From a virus, in the IMG/VR virus record IMGVR_UViG_3300036892_000025, positions 1-20,849 of that record: DNA of 20,849 nucleotides; one strand, given 5' to 3'. Positions 8,925-15,458 of the stretch are shown here, piece by piece (positions within the stretch are counted from its first letter, which is position 1; every line of letters begins with the position of its first letter). A program made the translations under genes and the position numbers. A model generated the notes under the pieces. That model did no database searches. It was not told the origin of the DNA and was given only the letters and a program-made list of their open reading frames with translations.

Positions 8925-9224
8925 TTAAGCTCCTGCGGCTGGCGGTGCGCCCGCTGCGAGAGGTGCCCCGGCTGCTGGCGGTGCGCCTGCTGCTGCCATC
9001 GGCTGGTTAGCTTCGTCGTTACCTTCGCCTGGGTTCGGCTGCGATGTGTGCTCCATCATGTGGTCCATCATCGAGTCGTGGTCGCCCGCGCCGCCTTTCA
9101 CATCACCTTCTTTCTCTGGCGCAGTGTGAACGTGGTTATGTTTTTCATGGATGTGATGAATTGTGTGTGAACCGTCTTTGTGATGTTCAACCACGGTGTG
9201 ACTGTAAGGGTGCTTCTTCTTCAT
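8925..9224 (-). CDS. Histidine-rich protein with Ala-Gly-Pro repeat tail
   Basis: This 99-residue protein starts at the ATG at 9224, where AGGAAATAA provides the ribosome site. The open frame continues upstream, but only through the phosphatase gene. Residues 1-40 are histidine rich (HTVVEHHKDGSHTIHHIHEKHNHVH), suggesting metal binding. The middle has DHDSMMDHMMEH, and the tail is an AGAPPA/AGAPLA repeat that is probably disordered. The ATG is one base after the phosphatase stop. The function is unknown. Confidence 0.75.
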   Translation of the reverse strand: MKKKHPYSHTVVEHHKDGSHTIHHIHEKHNHVHTAPEKEGDVKGGAGDHDSMMDHMMEHTSQPNPGEGNDEANQPMAAAGAPPAAGAPLAAGAPPAAGA

Positions 9225-9225
9225 G

Positions 9226-9864
9226 TTATTTCCTATGAGGAGATTCCCGTTTGAAGATTGGGATAGCCTCAAAATTTCCCGACTCTGTCGGATAAATTGC
9301 AATGACTCCACCGGGGTCGGTCAATGCTGAATCCATATCGTTGTTGAAAACCTTTCCAGCTACGTGTTCGATGCTGTGATGAACTGCAAAGATTGGAGGT
9401 TTTCCTGTGCGATAGTAAGATTCGATACCCCTCATCAACTCAGGTTCGACACGTTGATCGAAGTGGTTCACAGACTCACCACCGGGAATAGTCTCGTGGG
9501 GGTTGTCCTTATGGTGTTGAATGATTCGGTCGGCCTCATCTTTATCAGATATTTTAGAGACTGCACCCACATCAAGGGAGTCCAAATCTTTTCTGGTTGA
9601 TGTCTTCTTTCCAAGTACCTTGCCAATGATACTTGCTGTTTCTTTTGCTCTATCCATCTCTGATGAGACGATGTCTCCAGTTTTTCGACCGGAAAGAAAC
9701 GCTGCCGCTTGTGCCCCTTCTTTGCGACCTTGCTCAGTAAGTTTAGGATTTGTAGGTCCGCTATATGTGTCGTCGTCTACGGTTGCACCGTGACGAACTA
9801 AATACAAAACAGGTTCCTTCTTTATACCAGCCATACTGTATGGGGTATTTTCAAACTGTCTCAT
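9226..9864 (-). CDS. Histidine phosphatase (phosphoglycerate mutase-like fold)
   Basis: This 212-residue protein has the family's catalytic elements in order: LVRHG (R24, H25), SSEMDRAKET (R72), the conserved GGES (128-131) and VHHS near 161-164 with the second catalytic histidine. Enzymes of this superfamily remove phosphate through a phosphohistidine intermediate, but the substrate cannot be told from sequence. The first ATG (9864) has AGGA at proper spacing, and an internal ATG ten codons later is possible. It follows a long structured leader (9887-10014), which may control its expression. Confidence 0.88.
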   Translation of the reverse strand: MRQFENTPYSMAGIKKEPVLYLVRHGATVDDDTYSGPTNPKLTEQGRKEGAQAAAFLSGRKTGDIVSSEMDRAKETASIIGKVLGKKTSTRKDLDSLDVGAVSKISDKDEADRIIQHHKDNPHETIPGGESVNHFDQRVEPELMRGIESYYRTGKPPIFAVHHSIEHVAGKVFNNDMDSALTDPGGVIAIYPTESGNFEAIPIFKRESPHRK

Positions 9865-9886
9865 GTCAGTCCTGGGAAATCAAGAG

Positions 9887-10014
9887 TCCAGTGAAGGTGC
9901 CGTCTGGCCGCTCCTGGGTGGAGTGGTTAGGTAAGAAAAGGGGTTAGCCCTAGTCCGAGATCAATTTCGGGTGCGCCGACCGCTCTTGTTCAGTCGGTTC
10001 TTCCCTTCACTGGA
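9887..10014 (-). ncRNA. Multibranched structured RNA leader before the phosphatase gene
   Basis: An 11-bp perfect helix pairs TCCAGTGAAGG (10014-10004) with CCTTCACTGGA (9897-9887). Inside lie five small hairpins: CCGAC/GTCGG (9997-9976), CCGA/TCGG (9970-9955), GGG-CTAA-CCC (9950-9941), CTCC/GGAG (9923-9911) and GCC/GGC (9908-9899). The outer helix ends 22 bases before the phosphatase ATG. The layout resembles a junction-type riboswitch or a stable leader RNA. I do not recognise a known family. Confidence 0.55.
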
Positions 10015-10021
10015 AAAACTA

Positions 10022-10051
10022 GTTATAAAGCCCTAACTTGTTTTTAAACAA
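10022..10051 (-). promoter_or_regulatory. Possible promoter of the structured leader RNA
   Basis: TATAAC (10027-10022) is a good -10 match. TTGTTT lies 18 bases upstream as a weak -35. The expected start, near 10015, coincides with the first base of the leader's closing helix, which supports the pairing of promoter and RNA. Confidence 0.35.
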
Positions 10052-10078
10052 TGCCCACTGAAGTTGAATGCGTTTCCA

Positions 10079-10094
10079 GACTATTAGAATAGTC
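10079..10094. repeat. Perfect 7-bp inverted repeat (possible operator)
   Basis: GACTATT-AG-AATAGTC lies just downstream of the stop at 10103 and upstream of the possible promoter at 10022-10051. No T-run follows it on the minus strand, so a terminator is unlikely. A protein-binding dyad is possible. Confidence 0.35.
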
Positions 10095-10102
10095 AGATGC
10101 AC

Positions 10103-10405
10103 TTAAACTGCATCAGGGTAACTGGCTGGGTTCTGGCCGTGCGTGGTCTCGTTGTAGAGAGCGCGTGCGGATGCGAGCGCGGACTGGCCATAAGTAACTT
10201 CCTTGACCGCTTCCGGCTTCGGCTTCGAACCTTGGCGTAGAGACTCCAAGTTAGAATCACCGTCCGAGGTCGTGTTCTCGGTCTTGCCCTGGCTGTTGCC
10301 CGGTGCCTTCAGTCCGCCGTTACCGCTCGGCTTGCTGCCGTTGCGCAACGTCGACTCTGGTCCGTCTGCTGCTCCGCCGCTCGTACCCATAGGTGCTTCA
10401 CTCAT
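10103..10405 (-). CDS. Low-complexity unknown protein
   Basis: This 100-residue protein is rich in Gly, Ser, Asn and Lys (TLRNGSKPSGNGGLKAPGNSQGK) and mostly disordered. The only ordered-looking part is YGQSALASARALYNETTHG near the end. Its start overlaps the previous gene's stop (TCATGAG), indicating coupling. The function is unknown. Confidence 0.7.
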   Translation of the reverse strand: MSEAPMGTSGGAADGPESTLRNGSKPSGNGGLKAPGNSQGKTENTTSDGDSNLESLRQGSKPKPEAVKEVTYGQSALASARALYNETTHGQNPASYPDAV

Positions 10406-10608
10406 GACTCTTTCCTTGCCGCGCGAGCGGTCTTATAAGATGCCTTCTTGTGCACATGCTGTGGCAGACCCTTCTCAGGCGTGGACGCAAAGTCGTGCAG
10501 TTGCTGGTGCGTCATATCCTTCAAACCCGCGTTCTTCGCGCTAAGTTCTTCCGGATGATGCTCCGCAATCGCCATCGCGATGCGCTGTGCCTTGGATTCT
10601 GCTGGCAT
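10402..10608 (-). CDS. DUF3008-like small protein
   Basis: This 68-residue protein begins MPAESKAQRIAMAIAEHHPEEL and contains MTHQQLHDFASTPEKGLPQHVHKK. This matches the layout MPAKSKAQQ...MT...LxDFAxTxxKGLPxxV of small phage proteins annotated as DUF3008. Their role is unknown. The protein is basic and coupled to the following gene. Confidence 0.72.
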   Translation of the reverse strand: MPAESKAQRIAMAIAEHHPEELSAKNAGLKDMTHQQLHDFASTPEKGLPQHVHKKASYKTARAARKES

Positions 10609-10610
10609 GG

Positions 10611-10835
10611 TTAAACCTTGATGCCGACTTTATTTGCTAGATAGTGCAGGCCGGTGACAATCGGAATGACGCAAGCTGAGACGACAAAATGGCGCGTGTC
10701 TTTCGACTTGACGTCGGCCTCGATTGCCTCGAAGCGCTTATCGTGCGCCGCAACAGTCGCAGTTAACGTGCCTTCGATGCGCCCGATGCTCTGTTTTATG
10801 TCTGTTAAAATAGTTAGTTCAGCATCAGTTGCCAT
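10611..10835 (-). CDS. XhlA-like coiled-coil protein with C-terminal membrane helix
   Basis: This 74-residue protein starts at the ATG at 10835, with TAGGAA 5-10 bases upstream. A start at 10889 would lack a ribosome site. Residues 5-45 form a likely coiled coil (LTDIKQSIGRIEGTLTATVAAHDKRFEAIEADVKSK), and HFVVSACVIPIVTGLHYL makes one membrane helix. Hemolysin XhlA-type proteins that accompany holins have this plan, so a role in lysis is possible. Confidence in the function is modest. Confidence 0.65.
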   Translation of the reverse strand: MATDAELTILTDIKQSIGRIEGTLTATVAAHDKRFEAIEADVKSKDTRHFVVSACVIPIVTGLHYLANKVGIKV

Positions 10836-10936
10836 CAGGGTTCCTAAGAAAATTTGCCAAGACTGTAACGAGGCTGTCGGGGATTTCACCCGTTAACCCG
10901 TGGTGGTCGCTCTGTGCGAGCGCCCCAGCCAACAGG

Positions 10937-10969
10937 GAAGAAGAAAGGGCGACGCTGCTATGCCGCCCC
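10937..10969 (-). terminator. Probable intrinsic terminator after the 10977-11600 gene
   Basis: The stem GGGCG/CGCCC (10968-10964 with 10951-10947) is followed on the minus strand by the pyrimidine run TTTCTTCTTC. It begins eight bases past a stop codon. The loop is 12 bases. Confidence 0.48.
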
Positions 10970-10976
10970 TAAAGAC

Positions 10977-11600
10977 TTAATCAGCCGCGATCTGGAACTG
11001 GTACAAGCGAGCCACGTTCAACAGCGGCGAAGTTACTGCGCTGCTGAATGTCGCACGGACAACTAGACCAAACGGGTTGGTCGGGTTGAGCGGGTTCGAC
11101 AAGTTCGGCGGGTTGGCCTGACCGAAGTTGATGCCCGACAGGTTGTTGGTGAGCGTGGTAGCAGCGATCAAAACGCCACCCTTCACACCAGTGTACGAAC
11201 CCTGTACGATGCCCGACTTGGTTGTGCCGTACATGCTGACCTTGAGTGCTACGTCTTGCGAGCCTGCGAACGCTGGAGCCGCAGTTGTTGCGGTCGCGAC
11301 CACGGTGTAGATCGGGGTCAAGATGGTGCCGGTGTTCGCAACTAGTTCCAACGTGCCGGTCGCCGATGAGTCGGAAGCGTCCGGCGAGAATGTTGCGCCA
11401 ACGAGAACTTGGAACCACTGTCCGTTAAGCTCGTTGTTGCCCGGAACCACTAGCTGACCAGCAGCCGAGGATGCGGACGGTGCCACGCTCTGGACGCCAA
11501 TGCTGGTGCCGAGGATGCGCGGGAAATACTGAGCGGTGGTGACCGCAGCCGATACGACTGACGGGAACAAACCGTTTACTTGAAAATCATTGATAATCAT
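10977..11600 (-). CDS. Putative virion structural protein
   Basis: This 207-residue protein starts at MIINDFQVNGLF (11600), where AAAGGAAAG gives a clear ribosome site. The frame is open further upstream, but that part looks non-coding. Composition is rich in Ala, Thr, Ser, Gly and Val with alternating hydrophobic residues, as in beta-rich virion proteins. Segments such as NNELNGQWFQVLVGATFSPDASDSS and GLVVRATFSSAVTSPLLNVARLYQFQIAAD suggest a decoration or appendage protein. No named family was recognised. Confidence 0.7.
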   Translation of the reverse strand: MIINDFQVNGLFPSVVSAAVTTAQYFPRILGTSIGVQSVAPSASSAAGQLVVPGNNELNGQWFQVLVGATFSPDASDSSATGTLELVANTGTILTPIYTVVATATTAAPAFAGSQDVALKVSMYGTTKSGIVQGSYTGVKGGVLIAATTLTNNLSGINFGQANPPNLSNPLNPTNPFGLVVRATFSSAVTSPLLNVARLYQFQIAAD

Positions 11601-11715
11601 TTTGCTTTCCTTTATCCCCGGAGTACGACGTTTAAGCCAATACCCAGAGGAGGTAAGCGGACGGTTTGATCGTGCTACCGATTCGCGCTTATTTCCCCAA
11701 GATGGGAGAAAATTG
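11601..11715 (-). other. Untranslated leader of the 10977-11600 gene
   Basis: These 115 bases contain no start with a ribosome site until the ATG at 11600. No strong promoter or terminator was found. They may simply be a long 5' leader. Confidence 0.4.
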
Positions 11716-11961
11716 TTATCTGCTCTGTGTTGACTGCGACCCAACACAAGTGACCGTGCGGTAATCGCTCGGGAAGTCTCCGATATATGGATTCGGATAC
11801 CCGGGCCACGGCTGTGTGTTTGGAGCCGTATAAGGTGCCTGAATCGGAGATGCTGCCGGAATAAAAGTCGAGCGAAATGATAGAGTGAGAACCTGCGACT
11901 GCAAGTCCATCACGATCTTCTCAAGTTGCGCGACCTTCTCCTCTAATTGCTTCTTCGTCAT
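11716..11961 (-). CDS. Small coiled-coil protein with Pro-rich tail
   Basis: This 81-residue protein starts MTKKQLEEKVAQLEKIVMDLQSQVLTL, a short heptad-type coiled coil. A Pro/Tyr/Asn-rich tail follows (APYTAPNTQPWPGYPNPYIGDFP). The ATG overlaps the stop of the adhesin-like gene as TAATG. A larger open frame running to 12501 is only a shadow of that gene. The coupling suggests that it acts with the upstream virion protein, possibly as an assembly partner. Confidence 0.68.
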   Translation of the reverse strand: MTKKQLEEKVAQLEKIVMDLQSQVLTLSFRSTFIPAASPIQAPYTAPNTQPWPGYPNPYIGDFPSDYRTVTCVGSQSTQSR

Positions 11962-13721
11962 TAGGACCCCGATGCCACTCCGTTGTGGTCGAGCACGTAT
12001 GAGACGTTTCCACCGAGGTTCACGATGTGAACGATGTCGAGCAACGATGGGTTGGTGAATGCATCGTTGAACAACTGAGCGATGGTTGCACCCGATGTGA
12101 GTCTGGTGAAATACTGTCCAAGACGCACGCCGTACGTTGGTGTGAAAGCTGCCGTCAATGTAGCGGTCCCTGCGTGGGTCTCTGCGACCTGCGCAGTCGT
12201 TACGACTACCAAGGTGGTTGCCGTACTTGCTACGACGATGGCGTTCGCCACGTTGTTTGCGCCGGATGACGCTACGAAACCCGAGAAGCTGACGTTGCGA
12301 CCGGCGAGTGCGTTCAACGCGCCGCCTGCGATTGTGCCTGTGTAAGTTGCGAGAGATACGCCCACAACTTGAGCAGTGCCCGCGTGAGTCTCGGTCACCT
12401 GCGAAGTTAGTAGACCGACCAATGTGGTTGCAGTGGAAGCCGTGACCGCAAACGTTATGTTGTTGCCAGCGTTTGTGAATCCTGCTACGACTGCGTTGCA
12501 TCCTAGATAAGCGTTCGATGCGCCGCCCGTGATCGTGCCGTTGTAGGTCGCCGTGCTGAAGCCGGTAATCGACGCGGTAGCCGATGCGCTCTCATCGGTT
12601 AGACCGCCGACTGCCACAGTGATCGTGGTGGTCGTTGAAGCCGTGATAACCTTTGAGCCGTTGTTGCCTGGGTTGGTGAAGCCGAGGATTTCCGCAGTCT
12701 GACCAACGTATGCGTTAGAACCACCGCTCGGGAAGGTTCCCGTGTACACGCCCGTTGATGCAACCACGGATGCGACCGCGAAGGTAGACAACGCGACGGA
12801 AGTTAATACAAACTGACTAACCGCCACAGAGGTCAACGGGAAGCTGGCCGCGAAACTGCCGGTGCCGCCGTGGACTGCGCCCGTGTAATCGACGTTTGAA
12901 AGAACCGTGCCGCCCTCGTCAATGATCTGAAGAAGATCAAGGTCGAGAGGACCCGCGACACCCGGTGTAACTTGAGGGTACGCTTGCAGGAATGTCTGTC
13001 CCGGTTGAGACGCGATCAATGCCTGCGCTTGTCCGCCTGCCGTGGTCGGGTTGCTTGCGGAAGGAGAGGTGGTCATAGTCAATGCTGTCGCGATAGTGAT
13101 AGCGCCTGAACTGGTGACTAGTCCTGCTAGTGCGCGACCATTGAATACTCCACCGCCTAACGTGATAGACGTGTTGGCTAGAACTTGTCCGTTAAACACA
13201 GACACGCCTGCGAAGACGGTTGTAAGAGAACTGCCCACCAACCAAACGATGTTGTTTGCGTTTGCGCCGTTCGCTAGAAGAATAGAAGCGCCGCTCTCCA
13301 ACGTGACAGTACTGCCCGACTTGAATATGAACACAGCATTAGGGTTTCCCTGCGCATCTAGTGTGATAGATGTCGGGATGTCCATACTTGAGCCAGCGGA
13401 GTAGTTGCCAGGAAGGTAAGTCGAAGCGGTACCACCGTTTCCGAGAACGGAAAGGTTTGCAGAGGATGCTGACAGCGAAACGAAGGTTAGTGCGGAAAAG
13501 AAATTGTAAGCGGCGAGCCCATCTAGGTTTGCTTGATGAGCGTCGGCGTTATCGATAACACTGGGCGGGATGAGCACCCAAGCACCGGGGGTGATCGATG
13601 TGGTCGGGAATGAACCGACATTGCCGCCCTTAATGACTGTCGAGCCGGAATTTGTAATGCCTGCCGCAGCAAGGAGCGCGTAATTTGCTGCCGTTAATAG
13701 TTGCGAAGTGACTGTAGCCAT
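11961..13721 (-). CDS. Adhesin-like virion protein with DUF3494 (ice-binding-like) domain
   Basis: This 586-residue protein starts at an ATG preceded by AGGAGATA. Residues about 10-215 match the ice-binding-like/DUF3494 beta-solenoid. Its features are YALLAAAGITNSGSTVIKGGNVGS, TLDAQGNPNAVFIFKSGSTVT, a NIVWLVGSS segment, a SITLGGGVFNGRALA segment and GAITI. Residues about 326-527 are three tandem repeats with a 67-residue period, at Y326, Y393 and Y460 (TYxGTIxGGxxNAxxG...ASTATT...ETHAGTA). Two related short modules, DLLQIIDEGGTVLSNVDYTG (262-281) and DIVHIVNLGGNVSYVLDHNG (562-581), flank the repeats. No signal peptide is present, unlike secreted bacterial members, which fits a virion component. 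A surface-binding or appendage role is inferred. Ice binding is not implied. Confidence 0.78.
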   Translation of the reverse strand: MATVTSQLLTAANYALLAAAGITNSGSTVIKGGNVGSFPTTSITPGAWVLIPPSVIDNADAHQANLDGLAAYNFFSALTFVSLSASSANLSVLGNGGTASTYLPGNYSAGSSMDIPTSITLDAQGNPNAVFIFKSGSTVTLESGASILLANGANANNIVWLVGSSLTTVFAGVSVFNGQVLANTSITLGGGVFNGRALAGLVTSSGAITIATALTMTTSPSASNPTTAGGQAQALIASQPGQTFLQAYPQVTPGVAGPLDLDLLQIIDEGGTVLSNVDYTGAVHGGTGSFAASFPLTSVAVSQFVLTSVALSTFAVASVVASTGVYTGTFPSGGSNAYVGQTAEILGFTNPGNNGSKVITASTTTTITVAVGGLTDESASATASITGFSTATYNGTITGGASNAYLGCNAVVAGFTNAGNNITFAVTASTATTLVGLLTSQVTETHAGTAQVVGVSLATYTGTIAGGALNALAGRNVSFSGFVASSGANNVANAIVVASTATTLVVVTTAQVAETHAGTATLTAAFTPTYGVRLGQYFTRLTSGATIAQLFNDAFTNPSLLDIVHIVNLGGNVSYVLDHNGVASGS

Positions 13722-13736
13722 CGTATCTCCTGAATC

Positions 13737-14336
13737 TTAATCGTGAACTGCCATCAAGTGAATGACAGCCGAATGGGGAATAGAGTCTGCGTTCGCGACG
13801 GTGACAATTACACCTGCGCCGCCCGCGAGTAGTTCCAATGAAGCGATATTGATTATGCTGGTGACTGCGCCGTCGCTGGTAGCTTCTCCGATAACGGCCT
13901 GGGCCACCACGGTGTAGTTATTGTCAGCGAATGGTGTCGACCAGTTGATCGTGATAGGCAAGGAGATTAGAGCGGAGCCGATTGTGCCCGCGCTGACTCG
14001 CTTGGTCTGGACTGCGGAGCCGCCACCGCTAGCAGGAACCCAAGAAGTCTGCTGAGGAGTGCCGCCATCGGTAGACAGAAGCTGCCCAGCTAATCCTGTG
14101 GTCAGGGGTAGAACGATTGGAGCCGGACTTCCGGCCACAGCAGCCGCTTGCATTACTGCGGAGCCGCTGGTTGACCCGGAAAGATTTAATTGAGTAGCGC
14201 TTACACGGGCGACCGGAAAAGGTGTTCCCGTTGCGTCTAATCCGAATACGATGTTGCCGTTTTCGTCCTTAACGTGAAGGACGTCCTGCGTACCATCGCT
14301 CTTGACTTCACCGAGTAAAGGGTTGGTTGTAGCCAT
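13737..14336 (-). CDS. Putative tail or appendage structural protein
   Basis: This 199-residue protein has an AGGAGA ribosome site. Residues about 48-95 (QLNLSGSTSGSAVMQAAAVAGSPAPIVLP, then GQLLSTDGG) follow a connector motif common in phage tail-fibre and structural proteins. The C-terminal beta-rich part (INWSTPFADNNYTVVAQAV to SIPHSAVIHLMAVHD) resembles small receptor-contact or fibre-tip domains. It lies 15 bases upstream of the DUF3494 gene. The precise location in the virion is not known. Confidence 0.7.
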   Translation of the reverse strand: MATTNPLLGEVKSDGTQDVLHVKDENGNIVFGLDATGTPFPVARVSATQLNLSGSTSGSAVMQAAAVAGSPAPIVLPLTTGLAGQLLSTDGGTPQQTSWVPASGGGSAVQTKRVSAGTIGSALISLPITINWSTPFADNNYTVVAQAVIGEATSDGAVTSIINIASLELLAGGAGVIVTVANADSIPHSAVIHLMAVHD

Positions 14337-14351
14337 GTGTCTCCTGAAAAA

Positions 14352-14426
14352 TGGTTGCCCAAAAAGGACTCGAACCTTTATGCGTGGCTTCAGAGGCCAC
14401 TATCCTACCGATTAGATGATCGGGCA
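14352..14426 (-). tRNA. tRNA-Gln(CTG)
   Basis: Full cloverleaf: acceptor TGCCCGA/TTGGGCA, anticodon stem GTGGC/GCCAC with loop CTCTGAA, T-loop TTCGAGT, and encoded A-CCA. It is the last tRNA of the array and sits 15 bases before the ATG of the next protein gene. Confidence 0.9.
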
Positions 14427-14440
14427 ACAGAAATAAAAGT

Positions 14441-14462
14441 CGTCCCCACTAAGGCGATGGGG
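14441..14462 (-). terminator. Possible terminator-like hairpin between two tRNA-Gln genes
   Basis: CCCCA/TGGGG with a nine-base loop lies in the 99-base gap between tRNA-Gln(TTG) and tRNA-Gln(CTG). It is followed on the minus strand by ACGACTTTTATTT. It could equally be a spacer structure or a tRNA remnant. Confidence 0.3.
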
Positions 14463-14525
14463 TCTTTTTCCTTCGAGGTTACATCGCGCTGCTTCCTCAA
14501 AGTACCCGACCAACGACTCGACGAT

Positions 14526-14600
14526 TGGATGGCGGTTTTGGACTCGAACCAAAATTCAAGAGGTCAAAGCTCTTTGTCCTACCGATTAGACGAACTGCCA
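14526..14600 (-). tRNA. tRNA-Gln(TTG)
   Basis: Acceptor TGGCAGT/ACCGCCA has one A-C mismatch. The anticodon stem AAGAG/CTCTT carries loop CTTTGAC, the T-loop is TTCGAGT, and T-CCA is encoded. With the CTG isoacceptor it reads both Gln codons. Confidence 0.88.
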
Positions 14601-14609
14601 TCAGAAAAT

Positions 14610-14683
14610 TGGTCCTTGCTCAACGAATCGAGCGTTGTCTGCCTGTGTTTCAAACAGGAGTGCTACCTCTACACCAAACAAGG
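14610..14683 (-). tRNA. tRNA-Phe(GAA)
   Basis: Acceptor CCTTGTT/AGCAAGG, anticodon stem CCTGT/ACAGG with loop TTGAAAC, and encoded A-CCA. The T-loop is CTCGATT, with C in place of the usual first T. Only one base separates it from tRNA-Ser(TGA). Confidence 0.87.
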
Positions 14684-14684
14684 A

Positions 14685-14769
14685 TGGAGGAAGAGTGAGT
14701 AATCGAAACCCCTACCTTTCGGTAGCCTCGGTGTTCAAGACCGATTGCCCGCCACGGACGGAATCTTCC
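14685..14769 (-). tRNA. tRNA-Ser(TGA)
   Basis: Class II tRNA: acceptor GGAAGAT/CTCTTCC (last pair mismatched), anticodon stem TCGGT/ACCGA with loop CTTGAAC, and a variable-arm hairpin CTACC-GAAA-GGTAG. The T-stem is weak, and T-CCA is encoded. Confidence 0.82.
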
Positions 14770-14779
14770 TTAAAAATTT

Positions 14780-14869
14780 TGGCAGAAGAACAGGGATTCG
14801 AACCCCGGTAACCCTTTCAGGTTAGCCTCGCTTTAGCAAAGCGGCACAATTCCACTCTGTCATTCTTCT
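14780..14869 (-). tRNA. tRNA-Ser(GCT)
   Basis: Class II tRNA: perfect acceptor AGAAGAA/TTCTTCT, anticodon loop TTGCTAA, variable-arm helix TAACC/GGTTA, T-loop TTCGAAT, and encoded G-CCA. Its 5' end is only four or five bases downstream of the 3' end of the RNase P RNA, so both probably come from one transcript. Confidence 0.9.
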
Positions 14870-14873
14870 GCGT

Positions 14874-15139
14874 CTTAGTTAGGCGAACTGATACCCTGGA
14901 TTCTGTAGCCTTGCGGCTGACTGTTATCCGTCTTCGCACCCTACCCGACCTTCATCACGCTAAACGAGCGCTCCGGTCCTATTTGGGCTTGCACCTGAAG
15001 AGAGTTACTTCGCTTGAATGAGTCTTGCGACTACGAAGCCTTACTCGTACGCTTTCACGTCCCACAGCTTCCATGGTTCAGCGTTTAGTCGTGTCCAGAA
15101 GTTCCTCGGTTTCCCGCAACAGTCTGGCTCGCCACTAAG
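14874..15139 (-). ncRNA. rnpB: RNase P RNA (phage-encoded, compact)
   Basis: This is the catalytic RNA that removes 5' leaders from precursor tRNAs. P1 pairs CTTAGT and GGCGA (15139-15129) with TCGCC and ACTAAG (14886-14874). Conserved region I reads GAGGAACTTCTGGAC (15107-15093) and region V reads ACAGAATCCAGGGTA (14906-14892). They form P4 with a bulged U and compensatory changes relative to the E. coli RNA: A-U to C-G, G-C to U-G, C-G to U-A and G-C to A-U. Also present are GTGAAA followed by a TACGA/TCGTA hairpin with GTAAG in its loop, GTGCAAGCCCAAATAGG (region IV), GACC/GGTC (P15-like), GGGTAGG, and a hairpin AGCC-GCAA-GGCT before region V. At about 266 nt it is shorter than typical bacterial RNAs (roughly 350-400). 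The RNA starts one base after a protein stop codon and lies inside the tRNA array. Confidence 0.9.
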
Positions 15140-15140
15140 A

Positions 15141-15458
15141 TTAATCTACTAAACTTACTTGAAGGAATACCGCTGGGTTCCCGTATTCGTAAACGAACCA
15201 AACATTGTTCGGTCCCATTACGACGTACACGTCTTGGTCGAACACCCAGGCTGGCCAATACCTGCAACCGAACCAGTAACCTTCGAACTGTACTTCCAAA
15301 TCGTTGCCGACATAACGTCGGCTGTCGATTCTATGATGTGTGTCACGGTCGAAGGTGCGGGGGTCTCTACGCCCACGGTTGTTGTGTCGCTCGTGCCTTT
15401 CGTCTTGTCGTTCGTGTCGAACTTCTTGATGCTCTTGATGTTGTGCGTGATGTTGCAT
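15141..15458 (-). CDS. His/Arg-rich protein with aromatic C-terminal domain
   Basis: This 105-residue protein uses the ATG at 15458, which overlaps the previous stop as TAATG. A longer frame to 15530 lies inside the upstream gene. Residues 1-50 are extremely rich in His, Arg, Glu and Gln (MQHHAQHQEHQEVRHERQDERHERHNN). Residues 55-105 are aromatic, with spaced tryptophans (FEGYWFGCRYWPAWVFDQDVYVVMGP, then NVWFVYEYGNPAVFLQV). The second half resembles small bacterial exported proteins with repeated Trp/Tyr, but no signal peptide is seen. The function is unknown. The stop is one base before the RNase P RNA. Confidence 0.7.
   Translation of the reverse strand: MQHHAQHQEHQEVRHERQDERHERHNNRGRRDPRTFDRDTHHRIDSRRYVGNDLEVQFEGYWFGCRYWPAWVFDQDVYVVMGPNNVWFVYEYGNPAVFLQVSLVD

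Noticed and set aside
11961-12501. Extension of the small coiled-coil gene upstream to 12501 on the minus strand
   Set aside because: The extra residues are Arg/His/Ser-rich shadow sequence in another frame of the DUF3494 gene. The TAATG start at 11961 is much better.
12100-12770. Repeats in the DUF3494 gene as a CRISPR-like or mobile repeat
   Set aside because: The repeats are protein-level 67-residue modules in one frame, with no identical short repeats and spacers.
14874-15139. tmRNA as the identity of this RNA
   Set aside because: There is no tRNA-like Ala end, tag reading frame or CCA. RNase P regions I, IV and V fit instead.
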